A DNA stretch of 64,000 bases from Bradyrhizobium algeriense (GCF_036924595.1 NZ_JAZHRV010000001.1:2108001-2172000); one strand, 5' to 3'; positions 18,907 to 28,153 are shown, counted from the stretch's first letter. Numbers and translations are program-made. The notes: generated by a model not told the origin, from the letters alone.

Positions 18907-19701
18907 CTAACCCAAATCATCCGCACGCGCTCTGCGTCCCGGCAGCGGGATCAGCATCGATACCTGCTCCCGGTAGCGGCGGTACTGGTCGCCGAACAGC
19001 GCGATGAGATCGCGCTCCTCCAGCCAGATGCCGATCAGGATGTAGCCCGTGGTCGCGATGGCGAACAGCAGATGCCCGGTCGTCATTACGGGCGTCGCCC
19101 AGAAGGCGATCAGGAACCCGAGATAGATCGGGTGCCGGACCGACTTATAGAGCATCGGCGTCTTGAATTTGGCCGGCGGCAACTCCTGCCTGAGCAGGCG
19201 CGCCAGCACCTGACGCAAGCCGAACAACTCGAAATGGTTGATCATGAAAGTGCTGGCGAGCACCACGGTCCAGCCGATCCAGGAGATCGCCTCAAGCATG
19301 ATCGCGCCAAGGGGATCGGTCACCGACCAGATGATGTCTGTCATCGGCCGCCACTGCCAATAGAGCAGGAGCAATGCGAGGCTGGCAAGCAGCACGAACG
19401 TCGCGCGCTCGACCGCAGGCGGCACGAGGCGTGTCCACCAGCGCTTGAAGGCGGGACGCGCCATCACGCTGTGCTGGATAGCGAACAGGCCGAGCAGCAG
19501 GACGTTGATGATCAGGGATGGAATGAACGGCCCCGGCTGGCCGCTGTCGATGGTTTTGGGTACCGGCAGGTTACCCACGAAGGCAATCGCATAGAGGAAG
19601 GTGGCGAGAAACAACAGGTAGGTAACGATGCCGTAGAGCATCGCAACCAGGCCGCCGGCGGTGGTCTTTGCAGAGGGAGGATTGATGGCGTGATCACTCA
19701 T
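18907..19701 (-). CDS. mddA: Methanethiol S-methyltransferase-like membrane protein
   Basis: A 264-residue integral membrane methyltransferase with about six hydrophobic segments. Motifs closely follow the MddA group of the isoprenylcysteine methyltransferase superfamily: AIQHSVMARPAFKRWWTR, LLLLYWQWRPM, ASTFMINHFELFGLRQV, the S-adenosylmethionine-binding region YKSVRHPIYLGFL, and LEERDLIALFGDQYRRYR. MddA converts methanethiol to dimethyl sulfide; homologues from Bradyrhizobium have been reported active. ATG at 19701 has CAGGA upstream. It is co-oriented with the TetR unit but separated from it by about 140 bp. Specificity here is inferred from motif likeness. Confidence 0.78.
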   Translation of the reverse strand: MSDHAINPPSAKTTAGGLVAMLYGIVTYLLFLATFLYAIAFVGNLPVPKTIDSGQPGPFIPSLIINVLLLGLFAIQHSVMARPAFKRWWTRLVPPAVERATFVLLASLALLLLYWQWRPMTDIIWSVTDPLGAIMLEAISWIGWTVVLASTFMINHFELFGLRQVLARLLRQELPPAKFKTPMLYKSVRHPIYLGFLIAFWATPVMTTGHLLFAIATTGYILIGIWLEERDLIALFGDQYRRYREQVSMLIPLPGRRARADDLG

Positions 19702-19819
19702 GAGCTGATCCTGTTTCCGGAAAGTTGAAGGCGGATGCCCGTGCAATGTTCATCAGTCGGGGAAGCCGTCGCCCGGCACTTCCCCGCCATTCCGCGGCCG
19801 TCCGACCGCTACTAATAGG

Positions 19820-19835
19820 TCGGTCGATCGACCGA
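19820..19835. promoter_or_regulatory. 16-bp perfect palindrome, possible operator
   Basis: TCGGTCGATCGACCGA is its own reverse complement. It lies about 120 bp upstream of the mddA-like gene and 154 bp upstream of the transglycosylase gene. Length and symmetry fit a TetR-type operator, and a TetR gene is nearby, but binding is not shown. Confidence 0.35.
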
Positions 19836-19988
19836 AAAATTCAACCCGCGGTGCGGTTTTTTTGAGGCGAGGGGCCCCTTAACGCGCCATTAACTATAAT
19901 TGCGGCAGTTTCGACCGCGTATAGGCGCTGATTGCCAGGGCCTTGAGAGCCCGCGCGGTCGTTTCGCGAGGAGCGGGGCACCAAAGAC

Positions 19989-21053
19989 ATGTCGGTCGAC
20001 ACAACGAGCGCCACGGCTGCGGCAGGTGTCGATCCCACGCGCGCGAAGATTGCGGGCTCGATCAGGCAGGCCGCCTCGACCACCGGCGCCAGCTTCGAAT
20101 ATCTGCTCGCCACCGCGAAGATGGAATCCAATTTCAACCCGAAGGCCGCCGCCACCACCTCGTCGGCGCGGGGGCTGTTTCAGTTCATCGACCAGACCTG
20201 GCTCGGCACGGTGAAAGAGGCGGGCGCCCATCTCGGCTACGGCAAATATGCCGAGGCCATCACCAAAGATCCTTCCGGCAGCTATTCGGTCAGCGACCCC
20301 GACGCGCGCGCGGCAATCATGAAGCTGCGCGACGATCCGGAAGCCGCCTCGTCGATGGCGGCGGTGCTGACCCAGTCCAACAGTTTCAAATTGACTGGCA
20401 AGATCGGCCGCCGCCCGACCGACGCCGAACTCTATATGGCGCATTTCATGGGCGTCGGCGGCGCCGGCAAGCTGATCCAGAGCGCCGAAGACAATCCGAA
20501 CGCTTCCGCCGCGCGGATGTTTCCGAACGCGGCCGCGGCCAACCAGTCGATCTTCTACGACCGCTCGGGAAAGGCCCGCAGCGTCTCCCAGGTCTATTCG
20601 GTGCTGAACACGCGCTACGCGGCTGCCGCCAGTTCGCCGGTGACGCGCACCGCGATGGCGGCCGCCGGCGGCGATCTGCCGAGGCGTATCACGGTCGCGA
20701 GCAACGCCGCGCCGGCGACGACGGCGATCGACAACGCCGCCTATCTGTCGAGCTTCCCGGATCAGCGCAGCGTGACGCCGGTTGCCGCAACGTCGCAGAC
20801 TGCCGCTGCGTCACCCGAGCCGATCTTCCGTTCGCTGTTCCAGGCTGGCGAACGCTCGCAGCCGATCTCGCCGGCGGTGCAGGAATTGTGGGGCAGTAAT
20901 TCGTCGCTAACCCCGGTTGCGTCAGCAACCTCGGTTGCATCAGCAACCTCGGTTGCCTCCGCGAGCACCGTGTTGTCGGGACACAAGCCCGAGGTGCGCG
21001 CACCCGGCCGGCTCGATCTCTTTAGCGACCGCAACGGCACGTTCAGCAGCTAG
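19989..21053 (+). CDS. Lytic transglycosylase (SLT domain) with Ala/Ser-rich tail
   Basis: A 354-residue protein whose residues 30-165 form a lysozyme-like SLT domain. Catalytic Glu46 lies in ATAKMESNFNPKAA, and ARGLFQFIDQTWL follows as the conserved substrate-groove segment. It cleaves peptidoglycan glycan strands with 1,6-anhydro product formation. No signal peptide is visible, as in flagellum-associated or export-apparatus transglycosylases of rhizobia. The second half is low in complexity and includes three copies of the hexapeptide SVASAT. GAGGAGC precedes the ATG at some distance. Confidence 0.82.
   Translation: MSVDTTSATAAAGVDPTRAKIAGSIRQAASTTGASFEYLLATAKMESNFNPKAAATTSSARGLFQFIDQTWLGTVKEAGAHLGYGKYAEAITKDPSGSYSVSDPDARAAIMKLRDDPEAASSMAAVLTQSNSFKLTGKIGRRPTDAELYMAHFMGVGGAGKLIQSAEDNPNASAARMFPNAAAANQSIFYDRSGKARSVSQVYSVLNTRYAAAASSPVTRTAMAAAGGDLPRRITVASNAAPATTAIDNAAYLSSFPDQRSVTPVAATSQTAAASPEPIFRSLFQAGERSQPISPAVQELWGSNSSLTPVASATSVASATSVASASTVLSGHKPEVRAPGRLDLFSDRNGTFSS
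20912..20965 (+). repeat. Three tandem 18-bp units inside the transglycosylase gene
   Basis: Three consecutive 18-bp units near CCTCGGTTGCATCAGCAA encode repeated VASATS/SVASAS. The units differ at a few bases. They keep the frame, so copy-number change would only alter the tail length. Confidence 0.7.
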
Positions 21054-21059
21054 TTTGCA

Positions 21060-21149
21060 GGGGGGCAAAGCGCAGCGTGCCCACCATTCAAGAACACCGA
21101 CGTGGATAGACGGTGGGCACCGCGCAAAAGCGCCTTTGTCCACCCTACG
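21060..21149. repeat. GGTGGGCA-type palindromic repeat, copy A
   Basis: About 90 bp directly after the transglycosylase stop, with inverted pieces GCGTGCCCACCAT and GGTGGGCACCGC and an end TTTGTCCACCCTACG. The same element occurs at 22661-22758. The left terminus is partly eroded here. The rest of the spacer up to 21472 contains no gene that can be supported. Confidence 0.7.
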
Positions 21150-21472
21150 CAACTCACCCTGATCGACGACAATGGTGATGGAGCAGGGTCCTTTGCGCGG
21201 GATTCCCTGCCGGATGTGCCAACGCCCATCATCTGGTGAACCGCTCGAACGCTTCGGCGATCTTCATCGTTGTTGGCTCGCGGAAGCCGGGAGAGGAAAG
21301 GTTCCATTATCCCGACGACGCCATCAAATATTAACGAGGCGTTGCCGCGCCCTTAACAAAACGTCAATAAAACCAGCCGTTTATGGTGAACCCTTTGTTA
21401 AGCGTCGTGGTTTATTTTTTCTAATAGTGGCACCGCGTCACGGTGTCGTCACAGGTTGCGTAAGCCAGGACC

Positions 21473-22648
21473 ATGATCGTTCGGCAGTTCATTAGTTGGA
21501 TTCGTACCGCTCCGGCAGGCGAGCGGGCAGAGGCGACGCGGGCTTTGGCGCGGGCCTGGTTGATTTCAGATCTCAGCGAGGACGATCGCATCGCCGCCGA
21601 AGGCGCGCTGCTGATGCTGCTCGACGATCCGTCGCCGCTGGTCCGCCAGGCCATGGCGGAAGTATTTTCGCGCAGCCCGGACGCGCCGGCAGCGATCGTG
21701 CAGGCGCTTTCGCTCGACCAGCCCTCGATCGCGCTGCCGGTACTCGAGCATTCACCGCTTCTGATCGATGCCGACCTCGTCGACATCGTCGCGACCGGCA
21801 ACAGCGACATGCAATGCGCCATTGCCCGCCGCATCAACCTGCCGCCCTCGGTTTCCGCTGCCATTGCCGAAGTCGGCTCGGCGGCCGCAGCGCTCGAACT
21901 GATCGAAAACGCCTACGCCGAACTGGCGCCGTTTTCCTGGGACCGCATCGTCGAACGTCACGGCCATCTCGCCGCGATCCGGGAATCGATGCTGGTGCTG
22001 GAAGGCCTTCCCGCCGCCACCCGCGTTGCGCTGATCGCCAAACTCTCCGACACGCTGGCGCAATTCGTCGTCGCGCGTAACTGGCTGAGCGCCGACCGGG
22101 CAGGGCGGCTTGCGAGCGAAGCGCGCGAGCGCTCGACCATGAACATCGCGGCGCGTTCGCGCGGTGAGGACATGCAGGGCTTGGTGCAGCACCTGCGCGC
22201 CACCGGGCAATTGACGGCAGGCCTGATCCTGCGCGCGCTGTTGTCGGGCAATATCGAGCTGTTCGATGCGGCGCTGGCCGAACTGGCCGATCTGCCGCTG
22301 GCCCGCGTGACGGCGCTGCTGCACGACCGCGGCGGCGCCAGCCTGCAGGCGCTCCTGATCCGTGCGGGTCTTCCCGAATCGACCTTCGCGGCGTTTCGCG
22401 TGGCGCTCGAGGTCAGCCATGAAACCGGCTATGTCGATACCATTGGAGGCGCGGCGAGGCTGCGCCGCCGCATGGTCGAGCGCGTGCTGACCCATTGTGA
22501 GACCGACCGCAAGGCCGCCGAGCCGCTATTGATCCTGCTGCGGCGCTTCGCGACCGAGTCCGCGCGCGAAGAAGCCCGCATGTTTTGCGAGGAACTGGTC
22601 GCCGACGAAGCGTTCGTGCCGCCCGAGCGCGATCTGATCGCGGCGTAA
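21473..22648 (+). CDS. DUF2336 domain-containing protein
   Basis: A 391-residue, mostly helical, cytoplasmic protein matching the alphaproteobacterial DUF2336 family (COG5330). Features are the repeat-like helices with DDPSPLVRQAMAEVFSRSPD, reminiscent of HEAT repeats, and the region IVERHGHLAAIRESML. No enzyme motif is present. Members often sit near chemotaxis or cell-cycle signalling genes, and here an Hpt protein and a receiver protein follow on the other strand. The gene is bracketed by two copies of one palindromic repeat. Confidence 0.82.
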   Translation: MIVRQFISWIRTAPAGERAEATRALARAWLISDLSEDDRIAAEGALLMLLDDPSPLVRQAMAEVFSRSPDAPAAIVQALSLDQPSIALPVLEHSPLLIDADLVDIVATGNSDMQCAIARRINLPPSVSAAIAEVGSAAAALELIENAYAELAPFSWDRIVERHGHLAAIRESMLVLEGLPAATRVALIAKLSDTLAQFVVARNWLSADRAGRLASEARERSTMNIAARSRGEDMQGLVQHLRATGQLTAGLILRALLSGNIELFDAALAELADLPLARVTALLHDRGGASLQALLIRAGLPESTFAAFRVALEVSHETGYVDTIGGAARLRRRMVERVLTHCETDRKAAEPLLILLRRFATESAREEARMFCEELVADEAFVPPERDLIAA

Positions 22649-22660
22649 ATTCGAAAATTT

Positions 22661-22758
22661 CGTAGGGTGGGCAAAGCGAAGCGTGCCCACCATCTTCAAC
22701 GCATGATCGGAAACATCAATGGTGGGCACGGCGCAAGTGCGCCTTTGCCCACCCTACG
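22661..22758. repeat. GGTGGGCA-type palindromic repeat, copy B
   Basis: A 98-bp element with intact inverted ends, CGTAGGGTGGGCAAAG on the left and CTTTGCCCACCCTACG on the right, and internal inverted pieces GTGCCCACCAT and ATGGTGGGCAC. It sits 13 bp after the DUF2336 stop, between convergent genes, and could act as a bidirectional terminator stem. Confidence 0.8.
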
Positions 22759-22789
22759 AAGCTGCGACAACGCGAGAGAGCGGCGACTC

Positions 22790-23368
22790 TCACTCCGCCG
22801 GCACAATACTCGGCGCCAGGATCGCTTCGAGATGTTCGGGGCGGTCGCGGTTGACCTTGAGCAAAAATTCGTCCGCGACCCCGCGCAGCTGCTTGCTGAG
22901 CTTGCTCGCCATCGTGGCGGTGTCGAGCTTGGTGCGTTCGCGCACGATCGCCTGAATGGCGTTGATGTGGTGGGTGATCAACTCCGCCGGGACCTGGTCG
23001 AGGTCGGGCGCGTGTTCGATGATGCGGCAGAGGCTTTCGGCGGCAGCACCCGCGGAAGGGAAGCCGAACGTGGCGGCGTCGCCCTTGATGTCGTGGGCGG
23101 CGCGAAACAGCTCTTCGCGGTTGTCGGTGGTGAAGCCGTCGCGGAGAACGACCGCATGCGCCGCCGAGAGCCGGTCGGCCTCGATCGTCATCCAGTTCTT
23201 GAATTCGCCGGACAGTCCGGCGAGCGCCTTTTCCGCGCGCCCGACGGGATCGTCGAGGTCGGATTCGGGAACGCGCAGCAATGCCTTGCGCAGGGAGTTG
23301 GGCTGCGTGATCACGTGGTGATCGCCAAACGACTTGACCTGTATCGTCCCGGGCTTTTCTTTCGCCAT
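22790..23368 (-). CDS. Histidine phosphotransfer (Hpt) domain protein
   Basis: A 192-residue helical protein with the Hpt phospho-acceptor motif RAAHDIKGDAATFG, in which the His of H-D-I-K-G is the phosphorylation site. The domain spans about residues 60-150. Such proteins shuttle phosphate between a hybrid histidine kinase and a receiver. It lies 21 bp downstream of the single-receiver gene on the same strand, so they are probably cotranscribed and may form a relay. No histidine kinase is encoded nearby. Confidence 0.85.
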   Translation of the reverse strand: MAKEKPGTIQVKSFGDHHVITQPNSLRKALLRVPESDLDDPVGRAEKALAGLSGEFKNWMTIEADRLSAAHAVVLRDGFTTDNREELFRAAHDIKGDAATFGFPSAGAAAESLCRIIEHAPDLDQVPAELITHHINAIQAIVRERTKLDTATMASKLSKQLRGVADEFLLKVNRDRPEHLEAILAPSIVPAE

Positions 23369-23389
23369 GATGGTCTCTCCAGGCTGGCG

Positions 23390-23935
23390 CTAGACGGCCG
23401 AGCGCGCCTTGTCGAGCAGCGACGGCTGTTGCATGACTTCCACCTCGCCGCCGACGCGGCGCTCGGGGCCGATATAGGCGTTGTTGGTGTTGCGCCGGCG
23501 GTCGGGGCCGAAATAGGTCTTGGTCTTGATGAAGGGGCGCGGGTTGGCGACGACGTTGAGAATGCGCTGGTAGAGTCCCTTGGCCGAGATCGGCTTCGCC
23601 AAAAACTCGGTGACGCCGGCATCGCGTGCGACGGTCACGCGGCGCTTCTCCGAATGCCCGGTCAACATGATGATCGGCGCGTAGGGGTTGCCCTTCGATT
23701 CCGGCTGCCGGATCATCTGCGCCAGTTCGAGGCCGTCGAAGATCGGCATCGACCAGTCGGTGATGACGATATCGGGCACGTAGTGGCTGTACATTTCCAG
23801 CGCGGTGGCGCCGTCCTCGGCCTCATAGGCCTCGCGCGCGCCGAACGAATGCAACAGCGTCCGCAAGATGCGGCGCATGTGCGGATTGTCATCGCAAATC
23901 AGAAACCGCAGCTTGTTGAAGTCGATGCGATACAT
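23390..23935 (-). CDS. CheY-like response regulator with short C-terminal tail
   Basis: A 181-residue protein. Residues 8-130 form a receiver domain: acidic pocket CDDN, phospho-acceptor Asp in DIVITDWSMP, the Thr in MLTGHS and the Lys in FLAKPIS. There is no DNA-binding domain. The last 50 residues contain two related phrases, FGPDRRR and IGPERRV, of unknown role. Placed 5' of the Hpt gene in one unit, it is a likely phosphorelay partner. Confidence 0.88.
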   Translation of the reverse strand: MYRIDFNKLRFLICDDNPHMRRILRTLLHSFGAREAYEAEDGATALEMYSHYVPDIVITDWSMPIFDGLELAQMIRQPESKGNPYAPIIMLTGHSEKRRVTVARDAGVTEFLAKPISAKGLYQRILNVVANPRPFIKTKTYFGPDRRRNTNNAYIGPERRVGGEVEVMQQPSLLDKARSAV

Positions 23936-24102
23936 GGTCCGGCCCGGCCCAGCAAAACAGTATACTGGTGTTAACCATATCGCGGCGCTCGTTAAGGAAT
24001 GGTTGCGAAGCCGGCCTATCAGGCTCGCGCGAATACCCGATGGCGCTACTTTTTTCGGATAGGAACCCGCCTCAAGGTCAACGGGCGGTCACCGGGCGGG
24101 CG

Positions 24103-24882
24103 TCAGGACCCGAACTGCTCGCGCAGGATGCGTTCCTCGAGGCTGTGACCGGGGTCGAACAGCATCCGCATCGAGATCGTCTTGTCGGACAGCACCTCGA
24201 CGCGGCAGACATCGCGCACGTCGTCATGGTCGGCGGCGGCCGCGACCGGACGTTTCTCGCCCTCGAGCACCTCGATGACAACGAAAGCGGAGTTGGGGAG
24301 CAGGGCGCCGCGCCAGCGGCGCGGGCGGAAGGCGCTTATCGGGGTCAGCGCCAACAGCGCGGCGTTGATCGGCAGGATCGGCCCCTGGGCCGAGAGATTA
24401 TACGCGGTGGAGCCGGCCGGCGTCGCCACCAGGATGCCATCGGCGATCAATTCCGCCATCCGCTCGTGCTCGTCGATCAGGATGCGCAGATGCGCGGCCT
24501 GGTTGGTCTGGCGAAACAGCGCGACCTCGTTGATGGCGTGATGCAGGTGCACCGTGCCATGGATGTCGGTGGCGCGCATCAGGAGCGGATTGATCAGGGA
24601 TTCCCGCGCCGCCGCCAGCCGCGTCTGCAGGTCGTGCGTGGTGTATTCGTTCATCAGGAAGCCGACGGTGCCGCGATGCATGCCATAGATCGGCTTGCCC
24701 GAGCGCATGTGGCGATGCAGCGTCTGCAGCATCAATCCGTCGCCGCCGAGCGCCACCACGACGTCGGAATCGTCGGCATCATGATTGCCGTAGAGCTTGA
24801 CGAGCTGCGCCAGCGCGGCCTGCGCCTCGGTGCTTGCGCTTGCGACAAAGGCGATCCGGTCGTATCGCTTGGGGGTGGCCAT
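24103..24882 (-). CDS. nadK: NAD kinase
   Basis: A 259-residue ATP-NAD kinase that makes NADP. The family motif GGDG is at residues 46-49 in [15 protein letters not shown], followed by [15 protein letters not shown] and the second signature [16 protein letters not shown]. The length is typical for the short alphaproteobacterial form. It stands alone between the receiver gene and the adenylate cyclase gene, all on the minus strand. Confidence 0.95.
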   Translation of the reverse strand: MATPKRYDRIAFVASASTEAQAALAQLVKLYGNHDADDSDVVVALGGDGLMLQTLHRHMRSGKPIYGMHRGTVGFLMNEYTTHDLQTRLAAARESLINPLLMRATDIHGTVHLHHAINEVALFRQTNQAAHLRILIDEHERMAELIADGILVATPAGSTAYNLSAQGPILPINAALLALTPISAFRPRRWRGALLPNSAFVVIEVLEGEKRPVAAAADHDDVRDVCRVEVLSDKTISMRMLFDPGHSLEERILREQFGS

Positions 24883-25022
24883 TGGACGACGAACTCTCGG
24901 GTAGCGCCAGGATTGGGTGGCGCCGGATTGCGCCGCGCTCGTCTATACACCTTAGGCAGGCTTGTCGAGATAGCCGGGCGGCTCTTTCGCGCCGGTAACG
25001 TAAACCGCTGGTCATCAGGGCG

Positions 25023-27182
25023 TCATTTTTCCTGCAACGTCCGGATCGGGTCCCAATCCTCGCCCGGCGGGTTTTGGGCCAATTCCCGGGCCCGCGCCGC
25101 AAACAACGATGCCGGCCGGTCGATGTCGGCCGAACGGCCGAAATACTGCGCGGCGCGCCCGAATTCGCGGGCCCGCCACTGCGCAAGCCCGTCGGCGTAG
25201 TCGGTGATCAATACCGCTTGCGAGGATGTCAGCCCGGCCGACAGCGCCAGCAATTCGTAGATTTTCAGCGCCTGGGTTCGCCCCTTGACCCTGATGGCGT
25301 CGAGTTCGCGCCAGGCGAAGGCTTCGCCGGTGAGGGCTACAGTGGTCTCGGAAGCGATGATGGTGGTGCCGTAGAATTTGTTGGCGCCCTCCAGCCGCGA
25401 GGCGAGATTCACGGCGTCGCTCATTACCGAGTAGTTGAAGCGCCGCCGTGATCCGAAATTGCCGACCAGCGCCTCGCCGGAATTGATGCCGATCCGCTGC
25501 GCCAGCTTGTATTCCTGGAACAGGGCGGATGAAGCGTTGAGTTCGGCCAGTTGCGCGCAACAATCCAGCGCGGCGCGCGCCGCATTGGCGGCATGATCGG
25601 GGTCGTCCGCCGGCGCGCCGAACACCGCCACGACGGAGTCGCCGATATATTTGTCGACATATCCGCCGTGACGCTCGATGACGTCGGTCATCGCCGAAAG
25701 ATATTCGTTCATCAGCTCCATCAGGTTGTCGGGCGACATCTTTTCCGCGATCAGCGAAAATCCCTCGATGTCGGAGAAGAACACCGTCACGTCGCGGGTT
25801 TCGCCGCCGAGTTCCGGCAATTTGTTCGACGACAGCATGCGGTTGATGACGTGCGGGGCGAGGTAGAGCGCAAAGCTCTTCTGCAGCAGGCGGCGGTCCT
25901 TGTCGGCGATGACGAAGCGGAAGCCGATGGTGGCGGCAAGCGCGAACAGGCTCGCCAGGAGCGGCTCGGCGATCGGCAGCGCCAGCGCATGGTTGAAGGC
26001 GATCGTGGCGCCGGCAATGCTGGCCACGATCACGGCCATCCAGGCCAATGCTGCGCTGAGCGGCCGAAACCGCCACGCGGCAACCGCCGCCAGCACCGCA
26101 AACAGGGTAGAGATCAGGAAGCGCACCAGCGGGCCGGGTTCGACCACCGCGTTGCGCGAGATCAGATTGTTGACCGCCGTCGCATGGATATAGACGCCCG
26201 CGATCGTGCTGATCCTGAAGCTGGCCATGACCGGCGTGCTCTCGGCCGCGCAGCGCGGTGCGCGCGCGCCTTCGATGCCGGTCGCAAAGCGCTTGGAGGT
26301 CTGCCGGCGATCCTCGATATCGAGAACGCTGCCGAAAATGACAACCTTTCCGGCGAACCAGCGCCGAAAGTAATCCTTGTCGTTCTTGACGGCGCAGGCG
26401 CGCAGGTCGGCAAACGAGAAAGTCGGAATGTCGTCGGCACCGCCCTCGAAGTTCAGCGTCATCGTGTTCGGAACCCGGCCGGGGACGCGGTAGCCGGCAA
26501 GCGTCAGCCTGCCGCGCTCATCGAACTCGGGTGCCGCGCCCAGCGCCCGCGACGACAGCTCGACCGCCATCGAGGGCACCTTCGCCCCGTTGACGGTGAA
26601 GCCCAGCGGCAGCCGTCGCACGATATCGTCGCTGTCGACGAAAACGTTGAGCGGGCGGATGTTCTGCTGCTGCCGTACCGCGACGCGCTGTCCGGGCGAT
26701 GGCCTGACCGACTGGTTGCCGCCCAGGGTTTCTCCGAGCACCACCTTGCCGTTCGCCGCCGCAACGGCAAGCGCACGAAGGAAGTCGCGGTCGAAGCCGC
26801 GGACTTTCTCACCGAGCATGCCCTCGCCGAACGGAATCTCCGACTGCTCGATCGAGTTCTGGATCACCATGTCGAAGCCGGCCACCTTGGCGCCGCCTTC
26901 GAGCGTCGCTGACAGCACGCGGCCGATCTCTCCGGTCCAGGTCAGCATCGGCGCGCCCTTCAAGGGGGCGGTGCGCATGCTTTCCTCGTCGATCGCGACG
27001 ACGACTGCCGGCGAAGCGGCCGGATCATGGCTGCGGCCGAACATCTCCCAGCGCAGGGCGGTGAGGATATCGAGGGAGAGCCCGCGGATCGGTCTGGCCA
27101 CCGGAGAAATCGAAGCCGCCGCGCAGACCAGCGCGATGGCGGCAACCACCATCCTGTTGCGCGTGCTGCGCCGGATTCTCAA
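25023..27182 (-). CDS. CHASE2-domain adenylate/guanylate cyclase
   Basis: A 719-residue membrane signalling enzyme. After an N-terminal transmembrane helix comes an extracytoplasmic CHASE2 sensor (about residues 35-330), then three closely spaced transmembrane helices (about 335-415), then a class III nucleotidyl cyclase domain (about 455-650). Metal-binding aspartates are in VFFSDIEGFS and YIGDSVVAVFGAP, with a lysine in YVDKYIGD near the base-binding position. The protein should convert ATP (or GTP) to a cyclic nucleotide in response to a periplasmic signal. Its start is 19 bp from the stop of the FecR-like gene, which therefore probably supplies the partner of the CHASE2 domain. Confidence 0.92.
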   Translation of the reverse strand: MRIRRSTRNRMVVAAIALVCAAASISPVARPIRGLSLDILTALRWEMFGRSHDPAASPAVVVAIDEESMRTAPLKGAPMLTWTGEIGRVLSATLEGGAKVAGFDMVIQNSIEQSEIPFGEGMLGEKVRGFDRDFLRALAVAAANGKVVLGETLGGNQSVRPSPGQRVAVRQQQNIRPLNVFVDSDDIVRRLPLGFTVNGAKVPSMAVELSSRALGAAPEFDERGRLTLAGYRVPGRVPNTMTLNFEGGADDIPTFSFADLRACAVKNDKDYFRRWFAGKVVIFGSVLDIEDRRQTSKRFATGIEGARAPRCAAESTPVMASFRISTIAGVYIHATAVNNLISRNAVVEPGPLVRFLISTLFAVLAAVAAWRFRPLSAALAWMAVIVASIAGATIAFNHALALPIAEPLLASLFALAATIGFRFVIADKDRRLLQKSFALYLAPHVINRMLSSNKLPELGGETRDVTVFFSDIEGFSLIAEKMSPDNLMELMNEYLSAMTDVIERHGGYVDKYIGDSVVAVFGAPADDPDHAANAARAALDCCAQLAELNASSALFQEYKLAQRIGINSGEALVGNFGSRRRFNYSVMSDAVNLASRLEGANKFYGTTIIASETTVALTGEAFAWRELDAIRVKGRTQALKIYELLALSAGLTSSQAVLITDYADGLAQWRAREFGRAAQYFGRSADIDRPASLFAARARELAQNPPGEDWDPIRTLQEK

Positions 27183-27201
27183 GCGGGATGGCCCGTCACG
27201 C

Positions 27202-27867
27202 CTATTCCATCCGCAGCAACCGGCCGACGATCGGCGTCGCGCCGGCCCTGGCCTGCGGGTCTACCCTGAAGACAATCCGCGATGATTTGAACGTTGCGGC
27301 ATAGAGGCCGCCTGGAGCCAGCGCGACGTTCTCGCTGGCGAAATCGAGGAACCGTCCCTTGAGCTGGGTGCCGCCAAGACTAATCTCCTGACGCTCGCCC
27401 GGCACGTCGAGGCGCCGGATAACCAGCTTGCCGCGGCCTTTGGCTTCCACCAGCGGCGATGCTCCGTAAAGCGTGAGCTGCGACTGCGGCAAGGAGGCCG
27501 TGTTGTCGACACTGCGCAGCACGGTGGCGGCGACGCCGCTGGTCTCGCGCGTGGTCGCGTTGGCCTGGCTGGGATCGCAATTCGTCCTCTCGGCCTTGAC
27601 CTCGGCGAGGTGGACGGCGCTCTCCTCGGTGCCGACGACGACGGTGCCGGCACCGCTGATCGTCTCGCGCCGGCATGACTTCAGGTAGCTGAGAATGACC
27701 GAGCCGCCGTCGCCGATCTTGATGACCGCCTTGGGCGTCACATAGTCCATGAATTCCGCGCCGGTGACCTTGCCCTGGACGTCCTCGACCACCGCGACCG
27801 GCGAATCTGCGATCGCCGGGGAGGCCAGCGCCAGCAGGCCAAGACAAACAGCAATCGAACGTTTCAT
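27202..27867 (-). CDS. Exported FecR-like protein upstream of CHASE2 cyclase
   Basis: A 221-residue protein with a standard signal peptide (AVCLGLLALASPAIA). The mature N-terminal part, AVVEDVQGKVTGAEFMDYVTPKAVIKIGDGGSVILSYL, resembles FecR-type beta-helical domains that report the state of the envelope. Two cysteines (SCRRE and NCDPS) could form a disulfide. It is the first gene of a two-gene unit with the CHASE2 cyclase 19 bp downstream. A role as periplasmic input to that sensor is inference from this pairing. Confidence 0.75.
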   Translation of the reverse strand: MKRSIAVCLGLLALASPAIADSPVAVVEDVQGKVTGAEFMDYVTPKAVIKIGDGGSVILSYLKSCRRETISGAGTVVVGTEESAVHLAEVKAERTNCDPSQANATTRETSGVAATVLRSVDNTASLPQSQLTLYGASPLVEAKGRGKLVIRRLDVPGERQEISLGGTQLKGRFLDFASENVALAPGGLYAATFKSSRIVFRVDPQARAGATPIVGRLLRME

Positions 27868-28153
27868 TTTAAGTCCCCATTGAAAAGCGCAGGTTCATTA
27901 GTCGCGCCAGCGCCTGAATGGTTGCATGGATGATCAAAAATACCTGGCCGGTGCGCCGGCGGAACCGACCGATAGCACCTGACGGCCGGCGAGGACAACC
28001 ACCGGGCGCACTGACCGCTTTCTCACGCGATGCTGTCGGGATTGTGATTTTCGAAAAGATTTGTGCTTGTTGTGCATCAGGGCCTCATTGTCGCAGTGTT
28101 ACGGCAGAATCCGCGGGGCGGCTGGATCGCGGGGCGCGCAGGGAGCAAACGGC

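Noticed and set aside
25551..26912. 453-codon plus-strand frame opposite the adenylate cyclase gene
   Set aside because: Shadow of the CHASE2 cyclase coding sequence; composition is typical of GC-driven antisense frames.
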